DNA of 32,356 nucleotides, taken from assembly GCA_902586855.1 (NCBI GenBank), contig CACIIZ010000014.1:1-32356 (forward strand), given 5' to 3'. Below, in pieces: positions 1 to 8,517 of the stretch (positions are counted from its first letter, which is position 1; the number at the start of each line of letters is the position of its first letter). Position numbers and translations under genes: made by a program. The DNA comes from an uncultured Alphaproteobacteria bacterium (GTDB taxonomy: Bacteria; Pseudomonadota; Alphaproteobacteria; Rhodobacterales; Rhodobacteraceae). The notes under the pieces are model-generated. The model was not told the DNA's origin and made no database searches. It was given only the letters and a program-made list of their open reading frames with translations.

Positions 1-97
1 CCAATAGAAAGCCTTCATAAAAACCTTTAACCACATCTGGAATAGGCTTACCTCTTCTATCACTTTCTGGAGTTGAAAAAGATTTACTATTGGTCAT
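1..97 (-). CDS. N-terminus of an unrecognised protein (cut by window edge)
   Basis: An ATG at 97-95 on the minus strand opens a frame that stays open to the window edge, giving 32 residues that begin MTNSKSFSTPESDRRG and continue with a slightly hydrophobic stretch (GFYEGFLL). An AAGGG about 7 nt upstream could serve as ribosome binding site. The gene is divergent from the DsbD-N-like gene, with about 95 bp of AT-rich DNA between them that must hold both promoters. Too little is visible to assign a family. The hydrophilic N-terminus is compatible with a cytosolic or an inner-membrane protein. Confidence 0.5.
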   Translation of the reverse strand, partial: MTNSKSFSTPESDRRGKPIPDVVKGFYEGFLL

Positions 98-193
98 ACT
101 AAACCCTTAATTCTTATTTTGGATAAATAATATATAACAAGAATGATCAAATTATCAAAAATAAAATCAAGCAAATGTAAGAAAGCAAAATAA

Positions 194-1087
194 ATGTTTA
201 GATTTTTAATACAAAAAAAACTCAGATATCGATTCAAAAGAGTATTTTTTTGTTTACTTATTGTATACCTAGCTTACCCCTTTCCATATGCATCAAGAAT
301 CGTGAAACAATCTATCCATTCTTTGAATGCAGCCCAACCTGAATCCTGGCAAATACAGTTTTTCAAAGCATGGAAAGACAAAAAAGACATACAGAAGTAT
401 GCCTTGTTTATTGAACTTAATAATGAATGGAAAACATATTGGAAGTACCCTGGGGATACTGGTTTTTCTCCCAAATTCCAAATTGTAAGAAGTAAAAATC
501 TTAGGCAGTTTCAGATTGCATGGCCAACACCAGAAATCTTCTATGAGAATGAAACTGAGATATACGGATTCAAAAATAAAGTAGTTCTTCCATTGCTAAT
601 GCATCCCCAGGATCCAAGTCAGGACGTTGAGTTTGAACTGAAAATAAACTTGGGATTTTGTAACGACATATGCATTCCTAAAGAATTCAATTTCAAAAGT
701 AGAAATGCTGAAAAAACTTCAGAAATTCAAGATGCTGAGATACGAAAATTCATTAAAAAAGTCCCGATTGAGTTACCTGTCTCAGCAAACAATTTTTCTT
801 GCTCTGTAGTGTCAGAGGGAGGGAATTTAAGGATTTATACTCAGTTGGGGAATGACTTTTTTAAGAAAGAAAATGGGGTAACTGATGTCATATTTTATTA
901 CGAAGATGATAGCATTTGGTTTAGCGAAAAAATTCATGAATTGGAGAAAAAAATTCAAACTTTTAGCGCTAAACTAAACCATATAAATGATCAAAACATC
1001 GCAATTGATAGAAGTAGGATAGAGTTAACACTATTGACTCAAAGCGGAAGCTTTACTATCAACGGATGTTTCAATTCAAGGGTTTAG
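194..1087 (+). CDS. Stand-alone DsbD N-terminal-domain-like periplasmic protein
   Basis: A 297-residue protein with a basic N-terminus and one hydrophobic segment (about residues 17-34) that reads as an uncleaved signal anchor or signal peptide, followed by a soluble, presumably periplasmic domain. Residues about 68-165 have the pattern of the DsbD N-terminal / 'disulphide corrector' fold: an aromatic-rich WKTYWKYPGDTGFSP stretch and a Cys pair C156-N-D-I-C160 followed by IP. In DsbD that Cys pair passes electrons to periplasmic partners. Here there is no eight-helix electron-importing domain and no C-terminal thioredoxin domain, so the protein is a single module; such proteins are known in alphaproteobacteria. 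Its stop codon overlaps the stop of the convergent RND gene by 4 nt. Its redox partner is not in the window. Family call good, function inferred. Confidence 0.75.
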   Translation: MFRFLIQKKLRYRFKRVFFCLLIVYLAYPFPYASRIVKQSIHSLNAAQPESWQIQFFKAWKDKKDIQKYALFIELNNEWKTYWKYPGDTGFSPKFQIVRSKNLRQFQIAWPTPEIFYENETEIYGFKNKVVLPLLMHPQDPSQDVEFELKINLGFCNDICIPKEFNFKSRNAEKTSEIQDAEIRKFIKKVPIELPVSANNFSCSVVSEGGNLRIYTQLGNDFFKKENGVTDVIFYYEDDSIWFSEKIHELEKKIQTFSAKLNHINDQNIAIDRSRIELTLLTQSGSFTINGCFNSRV

Positions 1088-4000
1088 GATAACTTTTTTT
1101 TCCTAAATCGATCAGTTAAAAATATGAAGATAGAAATAGCTGAAAGCAATAGAACTAGCGGAAACATTGCAATAACAGTATATTCAAATTTTATTCCTAA
1201 ACTCTCAAGGCGGGTATTATCACCCATTCCTGACAATGCATAGAAAATAATGAATATGTTTAATCCAAAAACTATAGAGATACAGCCATATACTATTCTA
1301 AATACAAGAGGTGTTCTTCTACCAAAAACAATCCTTCTCAAAGACTTAACCAAAGATAGGCAATCTCTTTGGACAACAACAATGGCAGGAACCAAGAATA
1401 AGACAATAAGCATACCAAAACCCAACCCGTAAACCAGTGTAACAATAGTTGGTTTTAGAAACTGTGCATCTTTGGAAGTTTCAAAAAGTAATGGAGTTAA
1501 ACCTAGAACTGTCGTAAGGGTAGTTAATAATACTGGACGTAGCCTGTCACAAATTGCGTCCAAAATAGCAGGTTTTAATCCTCTATTTTGGGCATATTCA
1601 TCAATAGTTGAAACCAGAACTATGGAGTCATTTATGATAATTCCTGTCATACCAATAAGTCCAACGACCGAAAATAAGGATAAATTGATTCCCCACAAAT
1701 AATGTCCCCAAAGAGTACCGATAAGACCAAAAGGAATGATTGACATGACTACAATAGGCCTAGTCCAACTGGCAAAAACCCAGGCTAAGGCTAAGTATAT
1801 GCCTACTAAGCACAATAAAAATCCTATTAGGGCATCGTTAAGAAAATCTCGTTCTTGTTGGAATAAGCCACTAAGGTACGTATCAACACCAAACCGAGCC
1901 CTGACATCAGGCAAAATATCGAGTTTAATTAGATCAATTATTTCTTTTGCACGGTCTGGATCATCAGCAGAAATATCACCCGTGACAGTTATTTTTCTCT
2001 GTCCATTTTCCCGAGAAATAGATGAAAATCCAAATCTAGAGGTAACCGATACTATATCTGAAAGTCTGATATAATCTCCAGCTGGGCTAATTACATTTAC
2101 TCGCTCAAGAAAGTCTGATTGGATATCAGAATCAGGGATTTCTACAACTACTTTTGAAGAACGATTGCGAAGTGGAAAGCTAATTGCTTCAATTCCGTTC
2201 AATTGTTGATAAAGTTGTTTACCAACATTATCAATATCAAATCCTAGTGCTGTCCCTCTTGGCTTGAGTTCAAGTATTAGTTCATTCTTATCGTATGCCT
2301 GTGAGTCCTCAAGACCAGATACTTCTGAGAGACTTATTAATTGGTTTTGAAAATAGACAGATGCAGCCTTTAATTTTTTAAGATCAAAACCCAGAAAGTC
2401 CACCGAAAGACTATCACTCCCAGGACCCGATCTCCAACTTCTAAAACTCAAGGTCTCCAATAAAGGATGTCTTATTATTTCGTCCTGAATTCTTCCCAAA
2501 AATGCATAGGAGGAGTACGGACGCAAATCTGCATCTATTAGTTCCACAGAAATAGAACCCAACTGATCTGGATCTTTGTTTTGAGACCCCGCAATTGCTC
2601 TTCCAGAATTGCCGCCAATTTGGCTAATAGAAAAGGTCAAGGGATTTACTCCATATTCCTTCTGATATTCATTTGAAATTTTTTCAATTGCACGTATCAT
2701 TTCACCAAGCATGTCCTTGGTATCAGATCTCTTTGCACCAGGTAGCATTGCAATATTCCCCGTGAAACCGCCTGCCTCTGGAGCATCAAAAAACCTCCAT
2801 TTGATTTTTCCTGATATCATCAATGTACTGCTTAAAACCAGTAATAAGACCGAAGCACTTAAAACGGGATAACGAAGTTTGATTACATAAAATGTAAAGG
2901 GCCTAAACACTCTTTCTCTGAAGATGCGAAACCCCACGTTGAACTGATCTGAAGGCCAATCATACCATGATTTCTTATATGTCTTTGCTTTCAAGGCATG
3001 AACCATATGATTGGGTAAAACTAAAAAACACTCAAGTAGAGAGGCCACCAATACTACGATAACAGTGAAAGGTATATCTGCTATCAAGCTACCAAATCTT
3101 CCTCCAACCGCAACTAACCCGGCAAATGCTATAATTGTTGTAATAGTAGCGGTGAATACTGGTAAGGCCATCCTGGTGGCACCTCTTTCGGCTGCCTGTT
3201 CAGGTGTTTCACCAAGCCTTCTCACGCGAAAATCTGCATGTTCTCCCACGACTATGGCATCATCCACCACAATGCCTAGACAAATAATCAATGCAAAAAG
3301 GGATATCATGTTGAAAGTCAGTCCAGATACATACATCAAGGCAATGGCTGCTAAAAGCGCAGCTGGAATACCTGCAGCAACCCAAAATGCCGTACGCGCA
3401 CTTAAAAAAATAAATAACAAGATCAAAACAAGGCCTAACCCCTGCAATCCATTACTTAACAAAATCTCCAAACGATTAGAAATAAGATCTGCTCGGGTCT
3501 TCGAAAGTTCAATTTTGGTACCTTTAGAAAGGGATGCTCCGTATTCCTCCGTGATCCGTTCAACCTGCCTTTGAATATCAATGGCATCACTTTCAGCGGA
3601 GCGATCAACGCGTATTACAACAGCCCTATTCCCATCCGTAAAGTACTCCCTCCTCTTAGATTTATTATCAAAATAAATGTTGGAAAGATCACTCAGCAAT
3701 ATTTCTCTCTGAGAATTAGGAATCCTTATCAAAATATTCCCTATATCTTCGATTGTTCTCTTGGAAATACCACTTCTAACCCGATTAGATGTTCCTACTT
3801 CCCCCGTCGGGTCAGTATCAACCTCAGCTGAAATTACATTGGCCAGCCGATTCAATGGAACCTTATATCTGATCAGATTAACTGAAGGTACACTTACTCT
3901 AATTATGGGCGCGCTAACACCCATAATTTGAGTATTACTTATTCCCTGTCTGTAAAGCTTTTGTGTAAATTCATCAGCTAACATAGCTAACTGTTCAAGC

Positions 4001-4464
4001 TCTATTGGCCCTGAAATAACAACATCAGTTACTCTATCACGCCAAGAAATTCTTTTGATGGTGGGAGGGTCAGACGTTTCTGGCAAATCTTGTACTGAAT
4101 CTAAAGCCGTTTGGACGTCTTCCTTTGCCTTTAACATGTCTGTACCTGGCTTAAAGTCAATATATATTCTTGCATTCCCTTCAGTCGAGGACGATATGAT
4201 TTGATCTACACTATCGATTCCAAGTAAGGGCGCTTCTAGGAGCGAGATGATGGCATCATCAATATCTTCAGGACCTGCTCCAAGCCATTTCACACCAATA
4301 TTCACTTTTTCTATTACTACATCAGGAAAAAATTGAGATCTGATTTTACTTATCGCCAAAAGTCCTAGGACTACCATGAGAACTAGTATCATATTTGCTG
4401 CAGTGTTATGCCTTGCAAAATAACTAATCATTCCCGAAACAGTAGATCCACCAAACTGTTTCAT
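1084..4464 (-). CDS. RND-family efflux transporter, inner-membrane pump subunit (AcrB/AcrD/AcrF type)
   Basis: A 1126-residue protein with RND architecture: TM1 near residues 20-42 followed by the conserved QFFPDV stretch, a large periplasmic porter domain, TM2-TM6 from about 330, a second porter domain from about 560-850, and TM7-TM12 from about 870-1040. The TM4 proton-relay motif is present as GIVVDDAIVVGEHAD near residue 400, equivalent to the Asp pair of AcrB. It should work as a trimeric proton-driven exporter with the adjacent membrane-fusion protein; the substrate cannot be read from sequence. The start ATG overlaps the stop of the upstream gene (TAATG), so translation is probably coupled. 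Odd: after the normal end of TM12 there is an extra tail of about 80 residues (1047-1126) with two further hydrophobic segments. No outer-membrane channel gene is nearby. Confidence 0.93.
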   Translation of the reverse strand: MKQFGGSTVSGMISYFARHNTAANMILVLMVVLGLLAISKIRSQFFPDVVIEKVNIGVKWLGAGPEDIDDAIISLLEAPLLGIDSVDQIISSSTEGNARIYIDFKPGTDMLKAKEDVQTALDSVQDLPETSDPPTIKRISWRDRVTDVVISGPIELEQLAMLADEFTQKLYRQGISNTQIMGVSAPIIRVSVPSVNLIRYKVPLNRLANVISAEVDTDPTGEVGTSNRVRSGISKRTIEDIGNILIRIPNSQREILLSDLSNIYFDNKSKRREYFTDGNRAVVIRVDRSAESDAIDIQRQVERITEEYGASLSKGTKIELSKTRADLISNRLEILLSNGLQGLGLVLILLFIFLSARTAFWVAAGIPAALLAAIALMYVSGLTFNMISLFALIICLGIVVDDAIVVGEHADFRVRRLGETPEQAAERGATRMALPVFTATITTIIAFAGLVAVGGRFGSLIADIPFTVIVVLVASLLECFLVLPNHMVHALKAKTYKKSWYDWPSDQFNVGFRIFRERVFRPFTFYVIKLRYPVLSASVLLLVLSSTLMISGKIKWRFFDAPEAGGFTGNIAMLPGAKRSDTKDMLGEMIRAIEKISNEYQKEYGVNPLTFSISQIGGNSGRAIAGSQNKDPDQLGSISVELIDADLRPYSSYAFLGRIQDEIIRHPLLETLSFRSWRSGPGSDSLSVDFLGFDLKKLKAASVYFQNQLISLSEVSGLEDSQAYDKNELILELKPRGTALGFDIDNVGKQLYQQLNGIEAISFPLRNRSSKVVVEIPDSDIQSDFLERVNVISPAGDYIRLSDIVSVTSRFGFSSISRENGQRKITVTGDISADDPDRAKEIIDLIKLDILPDVRARFGVDTYLSGLFQQERDFLNDALIGFLLCLVGIYLALAWVFASWTRPIVVMSIIPFGLIGTLWGHYLWGINLSLFSVVGLIGMTGIIINDSIVLVSTIDEYAQNRGLKPAILDAICDRLRPVLLTTLTTVLGLTPLLFETSKDAQFLKPTIVTLVYGLGFGMLIVLFLVPAIVVVQRDCLSLVKSLRRIVFGRRTPLVFRIVYGCISIVFGLNIFIIFYALSGMGDNTRLESLGIKFEYTVIAMFPLVLLLSAISIFIFLTDRFRKKKLS

Positions 4465-5945
4465 TAGTTTCTTCCCATACCTTTTTCCAACCTACGCAAA
4501 GTTTTTACACTTATGTTTCCACCACTGACTTCCTTTATTAATCGGTCTTTGACATTCTGCGGCATTCGGTCCATCGATTTCAAAAAATCAAGTAGTTCAT
4601 TCTTTTTTGCTTCATCAAGTTCTACAATTTTATCCTCCTCCTCTTTCTGAGCTGCTTTATCATTTTCAAGATCAGAGGCACGCAAAGGTTTAACCTTCAA
4701 TCCTCTACCTAATTGAGGTGAACGTTGCATCACATATTCAGCTCCTTGAGGTGCTCCTGATACAACTACAATTTCTCCCTGCCTACGTAGAATATTTACG
4801 TTCACCTCTTGGAGTCTATTATCACTGGATAAAATAAATAGTCTTCCGTCTATAGTTACCGCCGAAGCCGGCAAGACTGAAACATCTTTCATTTCAGGCT
4901 CTTCAACTTCTACTAGTAAAAAATCACCAGGTCTTAACAAATTATAATCTGTCAAATAGAGAGATGCAAAAATCTGCCGACTACTTCCTGCCTCAGATAT
5001 TTCTGGACTCACTCGTTCTATTCTACCCTTGAAGCGAAGAATGGAATCGGAAATTTCTACCTTTGCTATAATTTCTAAAGCCTGCAATTTCCCTTTCTCA
5101 TTTATAACTCTAGAAAATTCATTGGCAGAAAGACTAAACTTTACCTCTACTGCATAAGGATCAATCAAGACACCTAACTTTTCATTCTTACTCACAAGAC
5201 TTCCAGGTGTAACATTAGCAGTGGACATAACACCAGAGAATGGTGCGACATGCTCTGTCTCCTCCAAGTTTCTTTCAGCTTGCTCGATGGCTATCGACCG
5301 GCGTTTTAATTGAATTCTTAGTTTGCTTAGATTGATTTTTGATTTTTCAACCAAATTTTGCTTATTGATTAGTTGTTGTTCTGCGGAGGAATAAGCTAAT
5401 TCACTGGTTTCGACAACACTACTAGTGGTCAACCCAGAGGTAGCAAGTTTCTTCTGCCTATCTAGTGAGTTTTTTCTTAAGCTAAGTTGTTTCTCCGCTA
5501 CTTTCTGATCACTCAGTGCTAAGTTTAGCTGGGACTTCGCCTCTTTCAACTGAGCTTTGGTTTCCTCTAAATCTATTTCTGCTACCTGGAGAGCATTTAA
5601 AAAATCTTTTTGATCCAACCTGAATAAGGCTTCTCCCTCGTTTATAAATCCTCCTTCAACAAATTTTTCTGACACATAGTTCAGCCTGCCTGCTTCCGTT
5701 GACCGTATCTCTAGGGTCCTTTTTGATACAGCTTCACCATACGAAAAGATTTTTGGTACAATTGCTGTGAGTTCAACTTTTTCCACATTTACTGCAAAAA
5801 CTCTCTCTCTCTGATAACGCTTTTTCTCAGGTTTCTCAGATCTTGTCTTAATTGCATCAAAAAGGTAAAAACCAGCAAAAAAAAGTACAGCCACTGTGAG
5901 GCTAAAAACTAATGTTCCTATGAAACTTCTAAATAAAAACCTCAT
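4464..5945 (-). CDS. HlyD/RND-type periplasmic adaptor (membrane-fusion) protein
   Basis: A 493-residue protein with an N-terminal TM anchor (about residues 8-30), a biotinyl-lipoyl-like half (LRSTEAGRL..VEGGFINEGEALFRLD, about 80-110), a long alpha-helical hairpin rich in Glu, Gln and Lys (about 115-230), the second lipoyl half (EHVAPFSGVMSTANVTPGSLV, about 230-255), and beta-barrel and membrane-proximal domains. It should bridge the RND pump to an outer-membrane channel. The C-terminus carries a charged extension of about 75 residues (after residue 420) with helical, coiled-coil-like composition, beyond a typical adaptor. It starts with ATG preceded by AGGG at good spacing and is the first gene of a two-gene operon whose second gene begins at its stop codon. 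Confidence 0.9.
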   Translation of the reverse strand: MRFLFRSFIGTLVFSLTVAVLFFAGFYLFDAIKTRSEKPEKKRYQRERVFAVNVEKVELTAIVPKIFSYGEAVSKRTLEIRSTEAGRLNYVSEKFVEGGFINEGEALFRLDQKDFLNALQVAEIDLEETKAQLKEAKSQLNLALSDQKVAEKQLSLRKNSLDRQKKLATSGLTTSSVVETSELAYSSAEQQLINKQNLVEKSKINLSKLRIQLKRRSIAIEQAERNLEETEHVAPFSGVMSTANVTPGSLVSKNEKLGVLIDPYAVEVKFSLSANEFSRVINEKGKLQALEIIAKVEISDSILRFKGRIERVSPEISEAGSSRQIFASLYLTDYNLLRPGDFLLVEVEEPEMKDVSVLPASAVTIDGRLFILSSDNRLQEVNVNILRRQGEIVVVSGAPQGAEYVMQRSPQLGRGLKVKPLRASDLENDKAAQKEEEDKIVELDEAKKNELLDFLKSMDRMPQNVKDRLIKEVSGGNISVKTLRRLEKGMGRN

Positions 5946-6072
5946 TTGATCCCTATACCAAACAAATCATTAAAATTGGGAGATGACCACTATAAATATA
6001 AATTTTCCATTTTGATCAAGTGTTATCTGCCCATTAGGGACTACCAGTCCAAAAATCTAGGTCAAATCATCT

Positions 6073-6606
6073 CTATTTTCTGCGCTCATGTTCTTCTAAT
6101 CTTGGCAAAATTTCTACAAAGTTACAGGGTAAATTTCTATAATCAAATTGCTTCCTCAGAATATGGTCCCATGCATCTTTACAAGCCGCGGGTGATCCAG
6201 GTAGCGCGAACAAAAATGTACCACCTGAAACACCGGCACATGCCCTACTTTGAATTGCAGACATTCCAATTTTTTGCATAGAGACAGAAGCAAAAAGAAT
6301 CTCAAAGGCATTTATGCTTTTTTCATATAACTCACTATGGGCCTCGACAGTAACGTCCCGTCCAGTAAGACCTGTTCCACCTGTAGTTAAGATAACATCA
6401 ATTTTACTTACTGCTATCCAAAGTTTAAGACAATTTTGAATTTCTGACTTCTCATCCGCTACTAGTCTTCTTTCAATTACTCTGTGACCGGATTCAAGAA
6501 CCCTTTTTTCTAATACGGCACCGGATTTATCCGAAGCCAGGTTCCTAGTATCAGATACAGTCAATATCCCAAATCCAACGGGGATAAATTCTCTTTTAGT
6601 TCCCAA
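6073..6606 (-). CDS. moaB: MoaB/Mog-type molybdopterin adenylyltransferase
   Basis: A 177-residue protein of the MoaB/MogA family. It shows the GILTVSDTR start of the fold, the nucleotide/molybdopterin-binding TTGGTGLTGRDVT motif near residues 95-107, and the C-terminal FALPGSPAACKDAW segment. The enzyme adenylylates molybdopterin before molybdenum insertion. The start is a TTG overlapping the end of the upstream glycosylase-like gene by 11 nt, with a purine-rich GGGAGAG upstream, so translation is probably coupled to that gene. The other molybdopterin genes in the window, moaD and moaE, are about 8 kb away in a separate operon. No molybdoenzyme is visible here. Confidence 0.9.
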   Translation of the reverse strand: MGTKREFIPVGFGILTVSDTRNLASDKSGAVLEKRVLESGHRVIERRLVADEKSEIQNCLKLWIAVSKIDVILTTGGTGLTGRDVTVEAHSELYEKSINAFEILFASVSMQKIGMSAIQSRACAGVSGGTFLFALPGSPAACKDAWDHILRKQFDYRNLPCNFVEILPRLEEHERRK

Positions 6607-7456
6607 AATTCTCTCCCTCTCTTATCAGCTCCTTTAATAGTTTTAAATTATTCCACGTACGCCTCTTCCTTTCGGGGAATTTAATCATAGAATTGATCCC
6701 TTCAATCTCAATAGCTGGAATTTCATTATAGTATCCAATTTGCCCATGCTCTTTATTACTCAAAAATTGATCAGTTAAACCAAGTATCAAACTTGGAATT
6801 TTTCCAATTAGTACCAGGTAGCGCGGAGAAACCATATTTATATATCTTTTGACAAAAGGTCTAATTAAATTGAGATCAGATTCTTGCGTATTAAAACCTT
6901 TAACAAGTCTGAATGGGAATGCTGGCAAAACATACATTCCCGATTCTTTTTCCCCATCAATACTTAGTCCCAAAGCTGCAAATATTTTGGTAAATAGCTC
7001 TCCAGCTAATCCAGTATAGGGCACCGATACAAGTTCTTCTGCTCGGCTCGGAGGCTCAGAAACAATCATTACATTTGAATTGGGATTACCACTCGCCAGG
7101 GCCATACCTGAAGAACCTTTTCGGGCATGAAACCCTGAAAAACTTTTGATGCTATTCTCTAATGTATCAATATCGAAAGCTTGGTTGGCTAATTCAACTG
7201 CTTTTGATATCAAATCCAATTTCAAGTCTGTTTCTATTAAAGTTTGAGTTTCTTGAAACGATTTATTTTTTGCGCTATCTGAAATTAAATTTCTACTCAC
7301 GATTTTACTATCCCCACAGGGAAAGATTGCTTCACCAGGGAGCAATCCTAGTCCAAAAATGATGTCGATCTCTATTTCATTGAGGTCTGGTTCGTTTAAT
7401 CCAGTTTCAGTATAGTCAACAAAAGTTGCTAAAAGGGCCTTTTGAAAATTATCCAA
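6596..7456 (-). CDS. Degenerate family-4-like uracil-DNA glycosylase homologue
   Basis: A 286-residue protein that aligns end to end, from memory, with alphaproteobacterial family-4 uracil-DNA glycosylases: an N-terminal helical region, GNPNSNVMIV (about 123-132), PYTGLAGELFTKIFAALGL (146-164, cf. PFVGRAGQLLDRML..IGL), a PFVKRYI..VSPRYLVLIG segment (200-218), and a C-terminal PERKRRTWNNL (261-271). Key positions have changed. The family's GEAPG motif reads SEPPS (133-137). The four Fe-S cysteines are gone; the only Cys in the protein is C47. The NVxxWRPPGNR region reads LPAFPFRLVKGF, and the HPSYLL-type His motif before the KR..W segment is absent. The fold is probably kept while canonical uracil excision is not. 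The start is TTG with an AAGAG upstream. It overlaps moaB and is divergent from pyrB. Confidence 0.7.
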   Translation of the reverse strand: MDNFQKALLATFVDYTETGLNEPDLNEIEIDIIFGLGLLPGEAIFPCGDSKIVSRNLISDSAKNKSFQETQTLIETDLKLDLISKAVELANQAFDIDTLENSIKSFSGFHARKGSSGMALASGNPNSNVMIVSEPPSRAEELVSVPYTGLAGELFTKIFAALGLSIDGEKESGMYVLPAFPFRLVKGFNTQESDLNLIRPFVKRYINMVSPRYLVLIGKIPSLILGLTDQFLSNKEHGQIGYYNEIPAIEIEGINSMIKFPERKRRTWNNLKLLKELIREGENFGN

Positions 7457-7526
7457 CTAAATCTCTTTCCAAAAAATATTCTTTATTTTTTAAGATATTC
7501 AAATCTACAAATTATTACAAAGTTAA

Positions 7527-7555
7527 TTGCGAACACATAACATATATTATATTAT
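7527..7555 (+). promoter_or_regulatory. Predicted sigma-70-type promoter for the pyrB operon
   Basis: TTGCGA at 7527-7532 and TATTAT at 7550-7555 are separated by exactly 17 nt, a good match to the -35/-10 consensus. Transcription would start near 7562, leaving a leader of only about 17 nt that consists mainly of the AAAAGGGA ribosome binding site. That short leader leaves no room for a pyrimidine attenuator between promoter and start codon. Confidence 0.5.
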
Positions 7556-7578
7556 CGTTTCAAAAGGGATAGTACTAA

Positions 7579-8517
7579 TTGCTAAATAGAAAAGATCTAT
7601 TAGGAACGGCCGATTTATCAAAAGAAGAGATTTTGTCGATCATTGATTTAGCAGAACTTTACTCCCGTGATAATATTGATAATGCTAATAATACCGGAGT
7701 TTTGAGGAACATCACTCAGATAAATTTGTTCTTTGAAAACTCTACAAGAACCCAAGTAAGTTTTGAAATTGCGGGAACTAAACTGGGAGCTAACATTGTA
7801 AACTTCCCACTCGGAAATAGCTCACAATCTAAAGGAGAGACCCTACTTGATCTGGCAGCAACACTTAATTCAATGTTCCCTGATATTTTAGTAATTAGAC
7901 ATCCCAACTCTGGCGCTGTTCAATTGATATCAGAGAAAGTTAAATGCTCAGTTATTAATGCGGGTGATGGTAATCATGAGCATCCCACTCAAGCTTTATT
8001 AGATGCTCAAACTATCCGCAAAAGGCTTGGAAAAATTAGTGGTCTCAAAATTGCAATTTGTGGGGATGTAGCTCATAGCAGAGTTGCCAGATCAAATATT
8101 TTTTGCCTGAAAAAATTAGGCAATAGCATTAAAGTGATTGGGCCTAAAACTTTGATACCTAAAGGTATAGAAAGTTTTGGAGTAGAAGTAACCCATAACA
8201 TGTTTGATGGCTTGCAAGACATCGATGTTGTGATGGTTCTCCGATTACAGAAAGAGAGAATGGATGGAGCTTTTTTTTCATCAGAGCGGGAATATTTTCA
8301 TTTTTATGGATTAGATGAAAGAAAAATGCAGTATGCGAAGCCTAATGCTATAATCATGCATCCTGGCCCAATGAACCGAGGAGTTGAAATAGATGGAGAT
8401 CTGGCAGATGACATAAATAGATCAGTAATTACACAACAGGTAGAAGTTGGTTTAGCAATCCGCATGGCAATATTAGATCTTCTTACTGCGAAACATCCTC
8501 TGAGAAAAAATGTCTAG
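7579..8517 (+). CDS. pyrB: Aspartate carbamoyltransferase catalytic subunit
   Basis: A 312-residue ATCase that condenses carbamoyl phosphate and aspartate in the second step of pyrimidine synthesis. The carbamoyl-phosphate loop is present as S55-T-R-T ([11 protein letters not shown]), followed by [14 protein letters not shown] (His-Pro-Thr-Gln-Ala, about 137-149) and [13 protein letters not shown] near residues 259-271, so the active site looks complete. The start is TTG, chosen because the protein then begins at the usual family position ([11 protein letters not shown]) and because an AGGG lies about 11 nt upstream. It overlaps the following dihydroorotase-like gene by 8 nt, indicating a coupled operon. 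No pyrI regulatory subunit gene is present, as expected outside enteric-type ATCases. Confidence 0.96.
   Translation: MLNRKDLLGTADLSKEEILSIIDLAELYSRDNIDNANNTGVLRNITQINLFFENSTRTQVSFEIAGTKLGANIVNFPLGNSSQSKGETLLDLAATLNSMFPDILVIRHPNSGAVQLISEKVKCSVINAGDGNHEHPTQALLDAQTIRKRLGKISGLKIAICGDVAHSRVARSNIFCLKKLGNSIKVIGPKTLIPKGIESFGVEVTHNMFDGLQDIDVVMVLRLQKERMDGAFFSSEREYFHFYGLDERKMQYAKPNAIIMHPGPMNRGVEIDGDLADDINRSVITQQVEVGLAIRMAILDLLTAKHPLRKNV

Noticed and set aside
3011-3574. A 187-codon plus-strand open frame inside the RND pump gene
   Set aside because: It is an antisense shadow of a well-supported RND gene; its composition is the low-complexity Thr/Ala/Pro pattern expected from the reverse of membrane-protein codons.
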